A stretch of DNA of 64,000 nucleotides from Anthopleura xanthogrammica (Eukaryota > Cnidaria > Anthozoa > Actiniaria > Actiniidae): positions 6,325,766-6,389,765 of the forward strand of contig OZ025212.1 of the NCBI GenBank assembly GCA_964019055.1. The letters are read 5' to 3'. The notes under the pieces were generated by a model. It was given only the letters and a program-made list of their open reading frames with translations, was not told the origin of the DNA and did no database searches. The translations under genes were made by a program, and so were the position numbers. Shown one piece after another: positions 23,533 through 35,042 of this stretch (position 1 is its first letter; each line of letters starts with the position of its first letter).

Positions 23533-26500
23533 TTACACGTCTGACATGGTAAGAGTAGCGGCTTGTTCTGTTTCGCTTCTGACATTGATCGGTCCTCGAA
23601 TAGACACCATAGAGTTTCCGTCCACAGCTGAAGTCAGTTTCATTTCTCCCAGGAACATCGATGTTGTTCTATAATGTGTAGATGTGGCCATCCCTTGTAT
23701 ACCCTGAACCCTGGTTTTACGGAAGGTAAAAAGCTTTTTGATCTCGCTTTTGAAACCTCTCATTTGGAAGCTGTAAATGAAAGGGTTGATGGAAGAGTTA
23801 ACGCAGATGAACACAACACCAGCGTTGTGGACGATTGAGGCGTATTTAAACTGACTGGGCAAGTGGTAGGACAGCATGTAGAGTGTCAACACCGGCATCC
23901 ATGACATGCCATAAATAACCGTCACAGTCAAGACCATCTTTGTGACCTTCTTTCTTGAGCTCAAGACTGCCATATGAGTAATATCAGCCGTGTTTTGGCG
24001 CTGAAACCACAAGTTATACACGACCCTGGAGTAAAGTATCCCCATCAGAAGAACTGGAATCGCGAAGTCAAAGTTGAACATAAACACAGTGTAGGCCTTA
24101 GCAAGGTTCATGTCGGGCCAGTATTCAGTACAGAAGTGACGCTCTTCGTTGAAATTGATGACGAGGAATGGAGGAATGTCGATAACAACAGCATACACCC
24201 AGCATGAAATGATTATGATCTACAGTACGGGAAATGAAAAATTTCGTCTTTAATTAATTTACATCGTTCCCCCCCCCCCCCCCCCCGTTAATCATAAACG
24301 AGTTCCAATCCAACTATAATTTATTTTTACGTTTTCAAGCAACCGCTGAGCGAATTCGCGCGGGCTCACGTCATACGCAATACCGCTGATTTAAGGCAAC
24401 GCGGTAATTCCGCTGACCAAATGTATTTGGCCAGCGGTTGCATCCTGGGAACATGAACGTTTACAGACTTCCCCTGTGGTGTTAAAATATGTCTCTGTTT
24501 CAGAACCAAAGACGAGTTGTACCTACTTTGAGCTTTTTTCGAGTAATCCTTCCCTTTTCCACGTGTGGATACAGGATAGCGTAGTACCGTTCAAAAGCTA
24601 TGGCAATCAAGCAGAACGAAGAAGCAGCTCCTCCAACCCACATGAAGTTCCCGCCGGTAAGAAACTTACATATGTAGTCCCCAGTCTCCCCGTTCGGGTG
24701 TGTGAATGCGCCCAGGAGAATGTGTCGCGGAGCCATGAACAGAGCAACCATCATATCTGCGATTGCTAAATTCACGAGGATATAGTTCATTGGAGTCTTG
24801 AGTAACCTGAGGAGAAAAGGAATCACATTTAGTTTGGGATACCTGTGTCAGATGCACTTACCACAGGTAGCCCATAAGGCGCGAGAATGTCAAGAGTGAT
24901 TAGACATCCTGACTATATTTTCAACGTTTCACCAGCCATTAACTCGTGACGTTTGAATAAGGAAGGGCTGGAAGGGTAAAAAGGTATAAGCTTGGGAAAA
25001 GAAAGCATAAATACTGGATCAAACGTCATCAAACAGTGAGTTAAGATAACAAGTTTTTCAAGCTTACCACACTAATTTTTTCAGTTATCTAGGCTATAGT
25101 AAAAGACGTTAATCAAACATATACTACGCATATTTTGTTTTTCACTTTTTGCTAATTTTCATTCCTTATTTTGCTCAGTTTTTACAATGGAAGTTCTTTC
25201 GGGAGATTTCGGATGAAACTGCAAGATCATCTGATCGCTGATTCGTGCAAATTTTCTAGCACTGATTGGCTAATATTTAAGCAAAACTCGCCGAATTTGT
25301 GTTTATTTTCCGCGGAAAAATCATTCATATGCCGATTTTTTAGAAAATCAAGCTATTTTACCCAGAAAACTAACTTATTAAAGGTATTCGAAAACTACTA
25401 CTTTCTGCCAAAAATACATGATTTTTTGATTCAGTAAACGGCATTGTTAGCTCTGAAAAGGCATTTTATTGAGTGTGTTTCTCTTCATTGCCAGAAATAT
25501 GGGACATGAGCCTGCTCATACATGCGCAATGATGCGTTTCAGCTTACAAAATAGCCGCCGAGTCTTATAGGAAATGTATGGGGAATATAGAGCTTCCTCT
25601 ATTTACGGCGAATAGGGTTTTATTTCCTCTGAGCTCCACATCGCGACAAACAACCCACCCTACAAGCTACTAAATAAGCGTAAAATGATCATTGAATCAT
25701 GCGACATATTGGTTCCCGGACTACTTGCCCTCGAAAGGCTTCGAAAGCTCTAGATTCCATACATCGTCTATAAATATGGCCACACTTGACCCCAAAATCG
25801 TCTTATTTGAGCTCGAAAAAATTTAAAAGTAAAAGAGCTCCACCTCGATATCACCAAACGAGTGTTTAATAAATCCAAAACCGCTCAAAATAGACAGCAT
25901 GCCTTCAGAATGTAGGTTCCCAAGAAGCTTGAAGTTAGGTTAAATTTTAAGCGATTCAACGCGTTGTTAGCTCGTAGTTTTCAGTTAAAATGACAAGAAA
26001 CCACAGAGAACTGCTCCAAACAGCTTCAAAAACCCCTAAATATCGCCATTTTGTTTTTACGAGCTCCTATTGACTGCTGAGATACAATAAGGAAGCTTAA
26101 AGTAACGATTTACGTTTGAAACTTGTTTCTTGTCCTTCATGGGCTTCCTGTGGTGAGGCTTATCAACAGAAAAATAATAGTTGTTCTTTTGATTGTCAAG
26201 TAACTATTTTTTGGTAAGAATTGTTTTACTAACATCATAGTTAAATATAAATATGTGCTTGGAAACCATGTAGTTATATTTTTCCTCTAGAAAACCACTT
26301 CATTTTCATTCATGCGTAACACCGCTGACAATGTCCAATATTTCTGGCAATGTTGGCGAAAATAATTTCTTGACCGGTGCCGATTTAGAAAGGAATAAGG
26401 ATTTCTAAAGCCGTTAAAATGGCCTGAAAATATATTACATGTCTAGGGGTACTATATAGTTATTTAGCAAAATATTTCAAATCTGGAGAGGTTTTCAATT

Positions 26501-27750
26501 CTTTAATTCTAATTTTTTAATTCTCCTCGAACACAACATGATTTTGTCATGATCATAAAGTGCTTTTTATATCGACATTAAGTTAAGATTAATATCCCAG
26601 AATACTGTCTTCGGGCGTTTTTGCTTTCCAAATTATCTTTACCTTAAATTACCAAAATCTTAAGTGAATTTTAAACATAATTATATTTCCTTAAGTTTAC
26701 TGGGGTTTTTTCTTTTTTGGTTTGTATTTTGCATATTGTCGATCGAGTATCCTGTTCTCAATCAATATCGCTCTAATTGAAAAAAATATCTGATTACGAT
26801 ATGAATATCATTTCCGTAAGGCTTTGCATCCAATGTCCATACACAAAGGTGCAAAAATGTTTGGAAGGACAGGAAACTAAATAAAATCCAATAAAGAAAA
26901 AGAGAGAAAATGTATGAAAAAGTAAAAATGTCGTATGTGAGTAGAGTTGCTTGTTGGTTCTCTCCTGTGCTTCGACGGTTTTTCTCCGGTTCTACGGTTT
27001 AATTTTCCTCCTTCAGAAAAAAATTAACTTTCGAATTCCAATTCGATCTAGGAGATATTCGCGCAGGGTAACCTTTTTTAGGGCTTACCTCGTATATCTC
27101 CTTTCGCACTATGATACGGATAAATATTTTTTTAAAGGAAAGGAAAACAATGGCGAAAAAAGGAAAGGAAAGGAAAGGGAATAAAAGAAAATGAGAAAAA
27201 TGAAAAAGAAATTTTAAATGGGTTGGAAAGGACAGGAAACGAAAGAACGAGAAGGTGGAAGATAGGAATTGAGAAAGTGCGTCGGTCGAAATTAATTTTT
27301 TTAAATTATTTTTATTTTTTTAATTAAGGATAGAGGTGAAAAATATACTTCGTTTGACACAAAAGCAACAATTATCATGAGATAAAGCCGTGAATAAAAA
27401 CCATGAAGTGAAACGATACGTTAAACTGGAAATTTTATTATTGGATCGACCTAAATGTGTAATAAACAAATTATTACGTTACCACGTGGTAACTCGCTCG
27501 CGGATTATTACATAACCTCGCTCGCGGATCGAGTCGCTCGTTCGCGATATGATAGAGAAACTCATGAATAAAAACTATATCAAGATCTTAACTAATCTCT
27601 ATATAATTAATAAATTTGACCAGAGTTATTTTTGAATTATTCGGCTAACCTGTTACGAAGAACAACGATACAGACGAGTGTGTTTCCTACGAGGTCAGTG
27701 ACCATCAGCAATGTCAGCACCGCAATAAGGATGGACTCTCCCGTCGTCAT
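23533..27750 (-). CDS. Rhodopsin-like (class A) GPCR, neuropeptide-receptor type
   Basis: Three coding exons: 27750-27650, 24806-24527 and 24219-23533, phases 2 and 0, giving 355 aa. Exon 1 encodes a very short N terminus (MTTGES) and TM1 with the GN motif. Exon 2 has TM2-TM3: LAIAD, the conserved TM3 Cys in YICKFL, and AFERYYAILYP in place of DRY. Exon 3 has the ECL2 Cys (HFCTEYWP), TM5, TM6 with SWMPV, and TM7 with NSSINPFIY (NPxxY). These are class A receptor hallmarks, and the spacing resembles peptide receptors; the ligand is unknown. The cytoplasmic tail is about 55 aa, rich in S, T and M. An acceptor directly upstream of the first exon (TTTTTTGCAG at 27775) implies a further 5' exon, perhaps untranslated. 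Intron 2 holds a C18 run; intron 1 holds a full copy of the 864-bp foldback. Confidence 0.88.
24269..24286. repeat. C18 homopolymer
   Basis: Eighteen consecutive C residues in the short intron before the last GPCR exon. Confidence 0.95.
25487..26351. mobile_element. Foldback element, stand-alone copy (865 bp)
   Basis: End-to-end match to 7093-7956, with the same ATTGCCAGAAATAT ends and scattered substitutions and small indels. It sits in GPCR intron 1 with none of the surrounding transposon sequence, which shows that this sequence is an element in its own right. No clear target duplication is seen at this site. Confidence 0.88.
26927..27060 (+). repeat. SINE fragment (3' body)
   Basis: Matches the body of the element at 38519-38725: tcgtatgtgagtagagttg, ttggttctctcctgtgcttc and aattccaattcgatct. 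The tRNA-like head is missing here. Confidence 0.75.
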
Positions 27751-27774
27751 GGTGATGCTTTGATGTGGCTCAAC

Positions 27775-28800
27775 CTGCAAAAAATTCAGGCGTTTCATTT
27801 TCGCCCACTTTTTGAGAAAGAGAGGGAAAAAATGTGACTGAAATTTATTTTTTTTTAAACAAAAAAACAAAAAAACGAAAAGAAAAATAGAACTAAAGCG
27901 AAGTAAAATAACGCCAGTTTACTGCACTAGTTTTGGTAGAATTTACAAGCAATAAAGCTTCGTTTTTTTAACATTTTGAAACAAGAAAACGTTTAATCTT
28001 AAAATATGCGATGATTTTTCTTGTTTCTTGCTCCGATACCACCTGACTCAATTAATGTTCTCAATCTTGTACAAAAATTTTTGTTTCAGCATATCTATTC
28101 AAAAACCAATATACCTTAGGGATGTTCCTCTAAGTTATTCTAGAATCTGAAATGCTGCCCCATCAAATGTTTAACGTTTTAGCATCCGTTAGACTTTAGG
28201 GTGATCCCCTCGCAGCGGAGATCCAGAATGACAGCCCAAATAACGTCATTAATTGATCATCTTTTTTAGAGCTGTAGATGATTGACGCTTGATTTAGAGC
28301 CACATGCTGCAGTGTTACCTGACTCATTTATTCATAGCCGGTTCATTCAAATTCTAATTCGAGAAAATCGAAAGTAAAATTTGCAAAAATCATTACCGGT
28401 TATTTGGGTCTTTTTAAAATAATTACTGATTTTTCTTTTCTAAAGCTTGTTCTAACTTTGATTTGTTTTGTTTGAAGGGTTTCAGTCACCGACTTAACCT
28501 TTTCCAAAGGTTTCGCTAAAATCTTTTTACTGCTTGTCCAAGAGGCTAAACCTCACACAATAGTTTCATCCCCACTTCAAGAAAACTATAGACAGAAGTG
28601 ATAAATGATCATCATGAAGAGGTTGTCGTCCTTTTAATTTCCGATACACCATTATATTTGTTTACATTTTAAAAGCCCTGTACAGCTGTCGTACGGTATG
28701 TCAGATCACAAGCCCTGGTTCTTAAGTGCTTTTTCAGTAGTATTCGTTGGATGAATGGGTCAAGGAAACCAAACGAAACGAAACGAAAGAAAAGGGAGCA
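27775..28800. other. 5' flank of the GPCR gene, no gene recognised
   Basis: AT-rich sequence with no convincing exon. The upstream GPCR exon implied by the acceptor at 27775 may lie here but could not be identified. Confidence 0.4.
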
Positions 28801-29010
28801 CATAAAAGTAGAGCAGAGCAGTGGAGAGCAGAATAGAAGAAAGGAAAGGAGAGGAGAGGAGAGGAGAGGAGAATAGAAGAGAGGAAAGAAGAGGAGAGCA
28901 GAATAGAAGAGAGGAAAGAAGAGGAGATGAGAGGAGAGGAGAGGAAAAGAGAGGAGAGGAGAGGAGAGGAAATGAGAGGAAAGGAGAGGAGAAGAGAAAA
29001 CAACAGAAAA
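28801..29010. repeat. GAGGA purine-rich microsatellite
   Basis: Degenerate gaggagagga units for about 200 bp. The long ORFs on both strands here (Ser/Leu/Phe on minus, Glu/Arg on plus) are by-products of the repeat. Confidence 0.95.
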
Positions 29011-29098
29011 AAGGGAAGGGAAGACCAAGGAGATAAGTAACTTAAAAACAAGAAAATTGGATACCCTATCTTTAGTCAAGCAGAGCCTGACCCATTCC

Positions 29099-29169
29099 AA
29101 CTCGGTAGTGTAGTAGGAGCACACTTGACGTCATGTCAAGGGGACTGGGTTCGACTCCCAGCTGAGTTT
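29099..29169 (+). tRNA. tRNA-like cloverleaf, anticodon TCA (probable pseudogene or SINE head)
   Basis: A complete fold can be drawn: 7-bp acceptor AACTCGG/CTGAGTT, 4-bp D stem GTGT/GCAC with a 7-nt loop, 5-bp anticodon stem CTTGA/TCAAG with a 7-nt loop CGTCATG, a 4-nt variable region, and T arm CTGGG-TTCGACT-CCCAG including a B-box-like GGTTCGACTCC. The anticodon would be TCA, which reads UGA. The universal U33 is replaced by G and there is no genomic CCA, so a working tRNA is doubtful; it could be a tRNA-derived repeat. Confidence 0.45.
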
Positions 29170-29349
29170 GATAGAATCATGTCGAGGCCAGTAAAAGAAC
29201 GATTTGAAATCTTGAAAAAAAGGAAGACAAAATATCCTTTTACAGTTGTGACCGACAGTGTGAAGCAATATGTAGTGCATAGTATCATTGATTTAAATGT
29301 AGTTTTGTAGGCTTATCCTTACTTATACGTCACAGATCTAGAAGCCAAT

Positions 29350-31370
29350 GGATTAATAGAGATTAATACAGGTTAATAAAGGTTATTTGATATGCTGAAA
29401 TGTCTCTTGGAGTAGACTCCGTGGTTTAGGCAGAATGTGCTCGGTTTTCCGGACTTCTCCTTATATACTGAAGCCATGAACGCCTGGTAAATATCATGAA
29501 TTTCACACCAACCAAAAAGTCCTAAAAATCGAACTTTTGAGTTGGTGTGAAATTCATGATTTTAACCAGGCGTTCCTGGATGCTCTATATGGGGGTACAT
29601 GGAGTGTCGTCCGTGAAGATGGTGATTTTTGACCCAAATTTCACAACTTTTTAAAAATGCCCTTTAAATGCGATATTAATAGAGATTATTAAAGATTAAT
29701 ATAGTTTATTTGATATGCTGAAAGTTCCCTTGAAAAAGACTCCGTGGTTTAGGCAGAGTTTAGGCGCTTTGTGGGCTTCTCCTTATATAATGAGGCCAGG
29801 AACGCCTGGTAAATATCATGAATTTCACACCAACCAAAAAGTCCTAAAAATCGAACTTTTGAGTTGGTGTGAAATTCATGATTTTAACCAGGCGTTGCTG
29901 GATGCTCTATATGGGGGTACATGGAGTGTCGTCCGTGAAGATGGTGATTTTTGACCCAAATTTCACAACTTTTTAAAAATGCCCTTTAAATGCGATATTA
30001 ATAGAGATTATTAAAGATTAATATAGTTTATTTGATATGCTGAAAGTTCCCTTGAAAAAGACTCCGTGGTTTAGGCAGAGTTTAGGCGCTTTGTGGGCTT
30101 CTCCTTATATACTGAGGCCAGGAACGCCTGGTAAATATCATGAATTTCACACCAACCAAAAAGTCCTAAAAATCGAACTTTTGAGTTGGTGTGAAAATCA
30201 TAATTTTAACCAGGCGTTGCTGGATGCCCTATGAGGCAGCATGGAGTGTCGCCCAGTGTCGCCCATGAAGATGGTGATTTATGACCCAAATTTAACAACT
30301 TTTTACAAATGCCCTTTAAATACGATATTAATAGGGATTATTAAAGATTAATATAGTTTATTTGATATGCTGAAAGTTCCCTTGAAAAAGACTCCGTGGT
30401 TTGGGCAGAATTTAGGCGCCTTTTGGACTTCTCCTTATATACTGAGGCCAGGAACGCCTGGTAAATATCATGAATTTCACACCAACCAAAAAGTCTTAAA
30501 AATCGAACATTTGAGTTGGTGTGAAATTCATGATTTTGATCAGGCGTTCCTGGCTTCCTTATATAAGGCTACATTGAGTGTCGCCCATGAAGATGGTGAT
30601 TTTTGACCTAAATTTTACAACTTTTTAAAATGTCCTTTAAATACGATATTAATAGAGATTATTAGAGATTAATATAGTTTATTTGATATGCTGAAAATTC
30701 CCTTGGAAAAGACTCCGTGGTTTAGGCAGAATTTAGGCGCTTTGTGGGCTCCTCCTTATATAATGAGGCCAGGAACGCCTGGTAAATATCATGAATTTCA
30801 CACCAACCAAAAAGTTCTAAAAATCGAACTTTTGAGTTGGTGTGAAAATCATGATTTTAACCAGGCGTTCCTGGCTTCCTTATATAAGGCTACACAGAGT
30901 GTCGCCTATGAAGATGGTGATTTTTGACCCAAATTTTACAACTTTTTAAAATGTCCTTTAAATACGATATTATAAGAGATTATTAAAGATTAATATAGTT
31001 TATTTGATATGCTGAAAATTCCCTTGAAAAAGAATCCGTGGTTTGAGCAGAATTTAGGCGCTTTGTGGGCTTCTCCTTATATACTGAGGCCAGGAACGCC
31101 TGGTAAATATCATGAATTTCACACCAACAAAAAAGTTCTAAAAATCGAACTTTTGAGTTGGTGTGAAATTCATGATTTTGACCAGGCGTTCCTGGATGCC
31201 CTTTATGAGGCTACATGGAGTGTCGTCCAGTGTCGCCCATGAAGATGGTGATTTTTGACCCAAATTTAACAACTTTTTAAAGTCCCCTTTTAATACGATA
31301 TTAATAGAGATTATTAAAGATAAATATAGTTATTATATTGATTTTGACCAGGCGTTACTGGCCACACCAC
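29350..31370. repeat. Tandem array of ~321-bp palindromic units (six copies)
   Basis: Units begin around 29393, 29715, 30037, 30367, 30688 and 31009 (steps 322, 322, 330, 321, 321) at the word gatatgctgaaa; a partial unit ends near 31370. Each unit centres on a palindrome (for example 29801-29896): arm AACGCCTGGTAAATATCATG and on to CACACCAAC, then a loop of about 28 bases, then the reverse complement. A 79-codon ORF is open in four of the units and a shorter version in a fifth (31009) and a sixth (30037-30234); in the first unit it is closed by a stop. I regard it as chance reading of the repeat. Confidence 0.93.
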
Positions 31371-33200
31371 AACTTCCACACCTTTCCAGACTTCAATTTA
31401 TTAAATACGATTAATAATATAGAGATTAATAGCAAAATGTCTAAAATAATAACTTTAAAAAAGACCAATAAAAAAAACCCAGGATTGCACGTGCATCAAA
31501 TACAGCCCCCTGGTTACGGCCCTGAGTTATTTTCAGGTTATTTTCTTGTGCAATGATTCATTCGTGAAGCGTGATCAATTTACTTCGATCCGAAGACAGA
31601 TCGACAACCTTGGAAGAAATAAATCTTCTCCTAACAATAGCTCTTTTCCTGATGGCCCCTATTAGTAGTCATTTATTAGTAGTGAAGATCCCCTTTTTTA
31701 TCTATAAATATATAGTTCCGCCAACTTGTGGCTAGTTTCGAAAATATACGATAGGTTTGGGTAGACCTTGGCCTTTATTCTTTCATGGTCATTGAATTGC
31801 AAAGAAAATTCTGAAAGGCATTGCTTTGACATTAGGTAAATCTTATTTGACTTGTCTGTCAATATGTTCCGACTGGAGTTCAAAAGTATTTGCCTTTCTC
31901 GAAGCAAAAATCTAATACTCTCAGCAATTGTTTACTTTATCGTCGAGCTTATCTGACACTTTTTTGGCTTTCTCTCCTGGTCTGAATATTGTTTTCCCTA
32001 ATTTACAGCTCAGAAAGGTTTCAAGATGTTAAATTTATTGAAACGGTCTGGCAATCGGTTAGACAGAGACAGAAAAAGAGAGATACAAAGAGGGAATCGA
32101 GAAAGATCTAAAAACGAAACTGTATTCATGAAGATAACTTAGTTATTGAATCAAATGAATTCATAAAAAGAAATGATTTAAGAAAAACCATGAATTCAAC
32201 CTCCTTCAGTTTACTTCAGAAGAAAATTATGAAGAAGAAGAAGTAGACAAAAGAAAGAGTGAATGATAAGAAGAAAAAGAGAATAAAAGAATAAGAAGTC
32301 CTATGATGTGATAAAAATGATCTTCATCGATTGCAAGTGCTTCTTGACATGCTCACCCTGTTTGTTAACTAACCAGCTTTTCTTTTTTAATTCTTTCTAG
32401 TTTATTTATGGCCTAAGTTTAAGAAGTTTTATACTTACCTAGGCCTATTTCGTTTGTTTTCTTGTTCGTTCAATGCCAGCTGATTTTCTTTAGTCAAATG
32501 GCAAAGAATAATTCGTAGAAGATCGATCTAGATACGAAATCCGACTTGTAAGAACTGCATGCAACTTGCTTGCCTTAATTAGTTTGCCGCGCTTTTTGTG
32601 AATGAAAGTGCTTTTGAATTTCATTTAAGAATTCTCAAGCACAAATCTTCACACCGCCAGTGATTTTACTCGTTTGGAGCAGTTCAGCATCACCTGGGGT
32701 TGTGCGAGCTAGTATTTGGCGCGCCGAGGCGATTACCCTAAAAATAAACATGCTGTCTAAAAAATATTGATGGTTTGGAATCATTAAGCAGACGTTTAAT
32801 TTTCAATTCTGACTCGCACCTGCCCAGCGACTGGATTCTATCCTTCCCTTGTTTGTCTTTGTATATTTTTTTCTATTTGTATTGAGCTCAGTTGGGCCCA
32901 ATACATCATGTTCACTGATTCCTATCGAGAGAGATGACATATCCAACTTTTAAGTTAAAACACTCAAATAATTTGTTTCATTGTTCTCGGGGTACAAAAC
33001 AACCGTCTTTCGTGAGGTTTAATAAAAGATTTCTCGGTTAATTTTTGGTTTTATTTGTTGTTGTTGTTGCCACCAACGTGTGTCATTTCTTTTATAGTAA
33101 AGTAATTTCTACTAAGTTGGATGTAAACAATAATTTCCTTTTATCTTCGACATTTTGTATTGCTGTCAGCATGGCAAATATTCTTTTTTGTTTTCCCTAG
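31371..33200. other. Intergenic sequence, no gene recognised
   Basis: AT-rich, with A/G-rich stretches near 32080-32300. No exon, RNA gene or terminal repeat could be supported. Confidence 0.4.
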
Positions 33201-33301
33201 AAAATGTCTACACCCAATAGACCCAATTTACCTTTAGGCATCAAAGTGTGGTCTTCCTTGATGAGCCGTTTATTGGCTCTTGAAGAGAACACAGAGAAAG
33301 G
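33201..33301 (+). CDS. Possible isolated 5' coding exon
   Basis: A pyrimidine-rich acceptor (TTTTGTTTTCCCTAG) is followed within a few bases by ATG and 33 open codons (MSTPNRPNLPLGIKVW, then SSLMSRLLALEENTEKG), ending in a GTATGT donor. The splice context is good, but I found no in-frame next exon and recognise no domain. It may be a leftover exon or chance. Confidence 0.22.
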
Positions 33302-33407
33302 GTATGTTTAAATTTAAAAAATAGTTGACTTAAACATAGTTTTATAAAGGGATGAAGTCTAATAATCAGCATTTATTTCAGCCTTTCCATAGCAATAAAC
33401 CTCTTTT

Positions 33408-33585
33408 AATACCTTGGGCAAAATGCTTTCCCATTTCAGACAACATGTCAGTCATTCTCTTGAGAATAAGATTCTTTGTTTGAGTTGTATCCATATTCAT
33501 GTGTCTTCTCATGCGCAGCCGTTAAAAAAAAAGAAATGATATTCTAGGGAATTACACGTGGTCTGAAATGGGACAACATAACACC
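33408..33585. mobile_element. Foldback MITE with CAGACCACATGTCAT ends, copy 1
   Basis: Left end tttcccatttcagacaacat, right end cacgtggtctgaaatggg. It shares the interior words tgagaata, gagttgtatc and tgtcttctcatgcgca with 48779-48969. Confidence 0.75.
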
Positions 33586-33588
33586 CAA

Positions 33589-33800
33589 CCAGCTGATCTG
33601 AGGAAGAATATCAGCCAATCAGAATCGAGAAAATTTGCAAAACCGTGGTGTCATCCTTAGTAAGCCAAAAGGCTCGTTATCAACAACCTCTCCTGAAAAT
33701 CTCAGTAGATTTAACTCTGCTTTATCTAGATTTTCGCCGGCTTCATGACACCTAGTTTTAGCAGTGACGTCATTTCTACGTCACTGTTTCAGACCAGCGG
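33589..33800. mobile_element. CAGCTGATCTGA foldback MITE, copy B
   Basis: Starts ccagctgatctgag, ends ttcagaccagcgg, and shares ggtgtcatccttagta and tgacgtcatttctacgtcac with copies A and C. Shorter than the other copies. It directly abuts the previous MITE. Confidence 0.75.
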
Positions 33801-34079
33801 GAAGGTGAAGAGCTATATTTGACGTAAAGCTGAATACTTTAAAAGCCTTGATACAAGGAAAGGAAGTAAAGGTGCACGTAAAATTGCTAACAAGAATCGC
33901 CCCCAGTTAGTACAAGTAAATATTGTGTTTTAAGATGGTTTATTCTAGGGTGATATTCAAAAAATAAATCATATTGAAACTCCTAAAAATATACTCACTG
34001 AGTCGCCTTGGACGATGTTGAAGTGCTGTTGGAGCTTGTTTTATACACCTTTCCCGTATTCGCTTGAATGATAACAAAA

Positions 34080-34170
34080 CAATACCTACTTTTCGCCCTG
34101 AAGATGCATTAGAAGTGCGAAAGCTCGGTAATGAAATAAAAATTTCGTGGAAGAAACAAACGTAAACATT
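34080..34170 (+). repeat. Possible Penelope-like retroelement tail
   Basis: The phrase ccctgaagatgcattagaag followed by tgcgaaagctcg resembles the 'CCTGATGAAG...GAAACGTCG' stretch common near the 3' end of Penelope-like elements. No RT or GIY-YIG coding sequence is nearby. Confidence 0.3.
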
Positions 34171-34236
34171 ATGATAACAAAACAATTAATATGAGTCCAG
34201 ATCGAAGTTAAACATGATGTGTTCATGCATTTATGC

Positions 34237-34512
34237 ACCTATCAATAGAACTCCCGTGTGGGGGAGGGGGGGGGGGGGGTATTCGGGCAAGGGGTGGGAT
34301 TTGAAAAAAATCCCATTAAAAAATGCCACAGGGTGGGGAAGCAATTGTCGATGAAAATGCACTAAATAACACCTCCAATTGGAAGAATTCTCATACATTT
34401 ACTATATAGAGTAACAGTAAGCTATTTTAAATGTTCAAACTCCCGGTCCAGGGGCACATGTTTGCTATCAAATCCCCCCCCCCCCCCCCCAACGGGACTA
34501 ACATTGATAGGT
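34237..34512. mobile_element. Foldback element with ACCTATCAAT ends and G/C runs
   Basis: ACCTATCAATAGAACTCCCG on the left pairs with CGGGACTAACATTGATAGGT on the right. Inside each arm lies a homopolymer: G14 at 34266-34279 and C17 at 34474-34490, which are mutually complementary. Confidence 0.8.
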
Positions 34513-35042
34513 ACATTACCATATTTATCAAGTTCAACCTCAACTTGGAAACATTGTTTCGTGGTCACTCAAGCAAATACGGGAAAGGTCTATTCCAGTA
34601 CCTTTAGGAATGATGCAAATGATATCATTCTGCTTTGAATGGTTTGAAAATTCCGCTACTAAACGACCCGCATATATTTCTATTTTCTAGAAGAACTACA
34701 ATATAAAATTCGCAGTTTTCATGATACTTCCATACCAAGGAAGCAGCAAGGTTTCTTCCTTTGACATTTTTTCACCATGTAGGTGAGTAGCTTGATCTGA
34801 TAATTTTTCTGTTGAGTTTTATGTTCTTCATACGTCTTCACACGTATTACGAACTCATTTTCACTTCAAGTCTTACAGGAGGGTGCCAATGGGGTTTACA
34901 GTTAACTGACAAATAGCCTAAAAGTTAGTAGTTATCTGACAATCGGGTACCACATTGGCAATCCTCTTACGAATCTGTTCTTCACTCGAGTAGCGATCCC
35001 ATGAACAGGATTTTTGTCCGAGAGGGAACTGCGAAAGATTCT

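Noticed and set aside
28669..29124. Ser/Leu/Phe-rich ORFs on minus and Glu/Arg ORF on plus
   Set aside because: Purine-rich simple repeat; no splice context or domain.
29715..31242. A repeated 79-codon gene family
   Set aside because: The frame follows the satellite unit, the first unit has an early stop, and half of the protein is the translation of a palindrome; no domain recognised.
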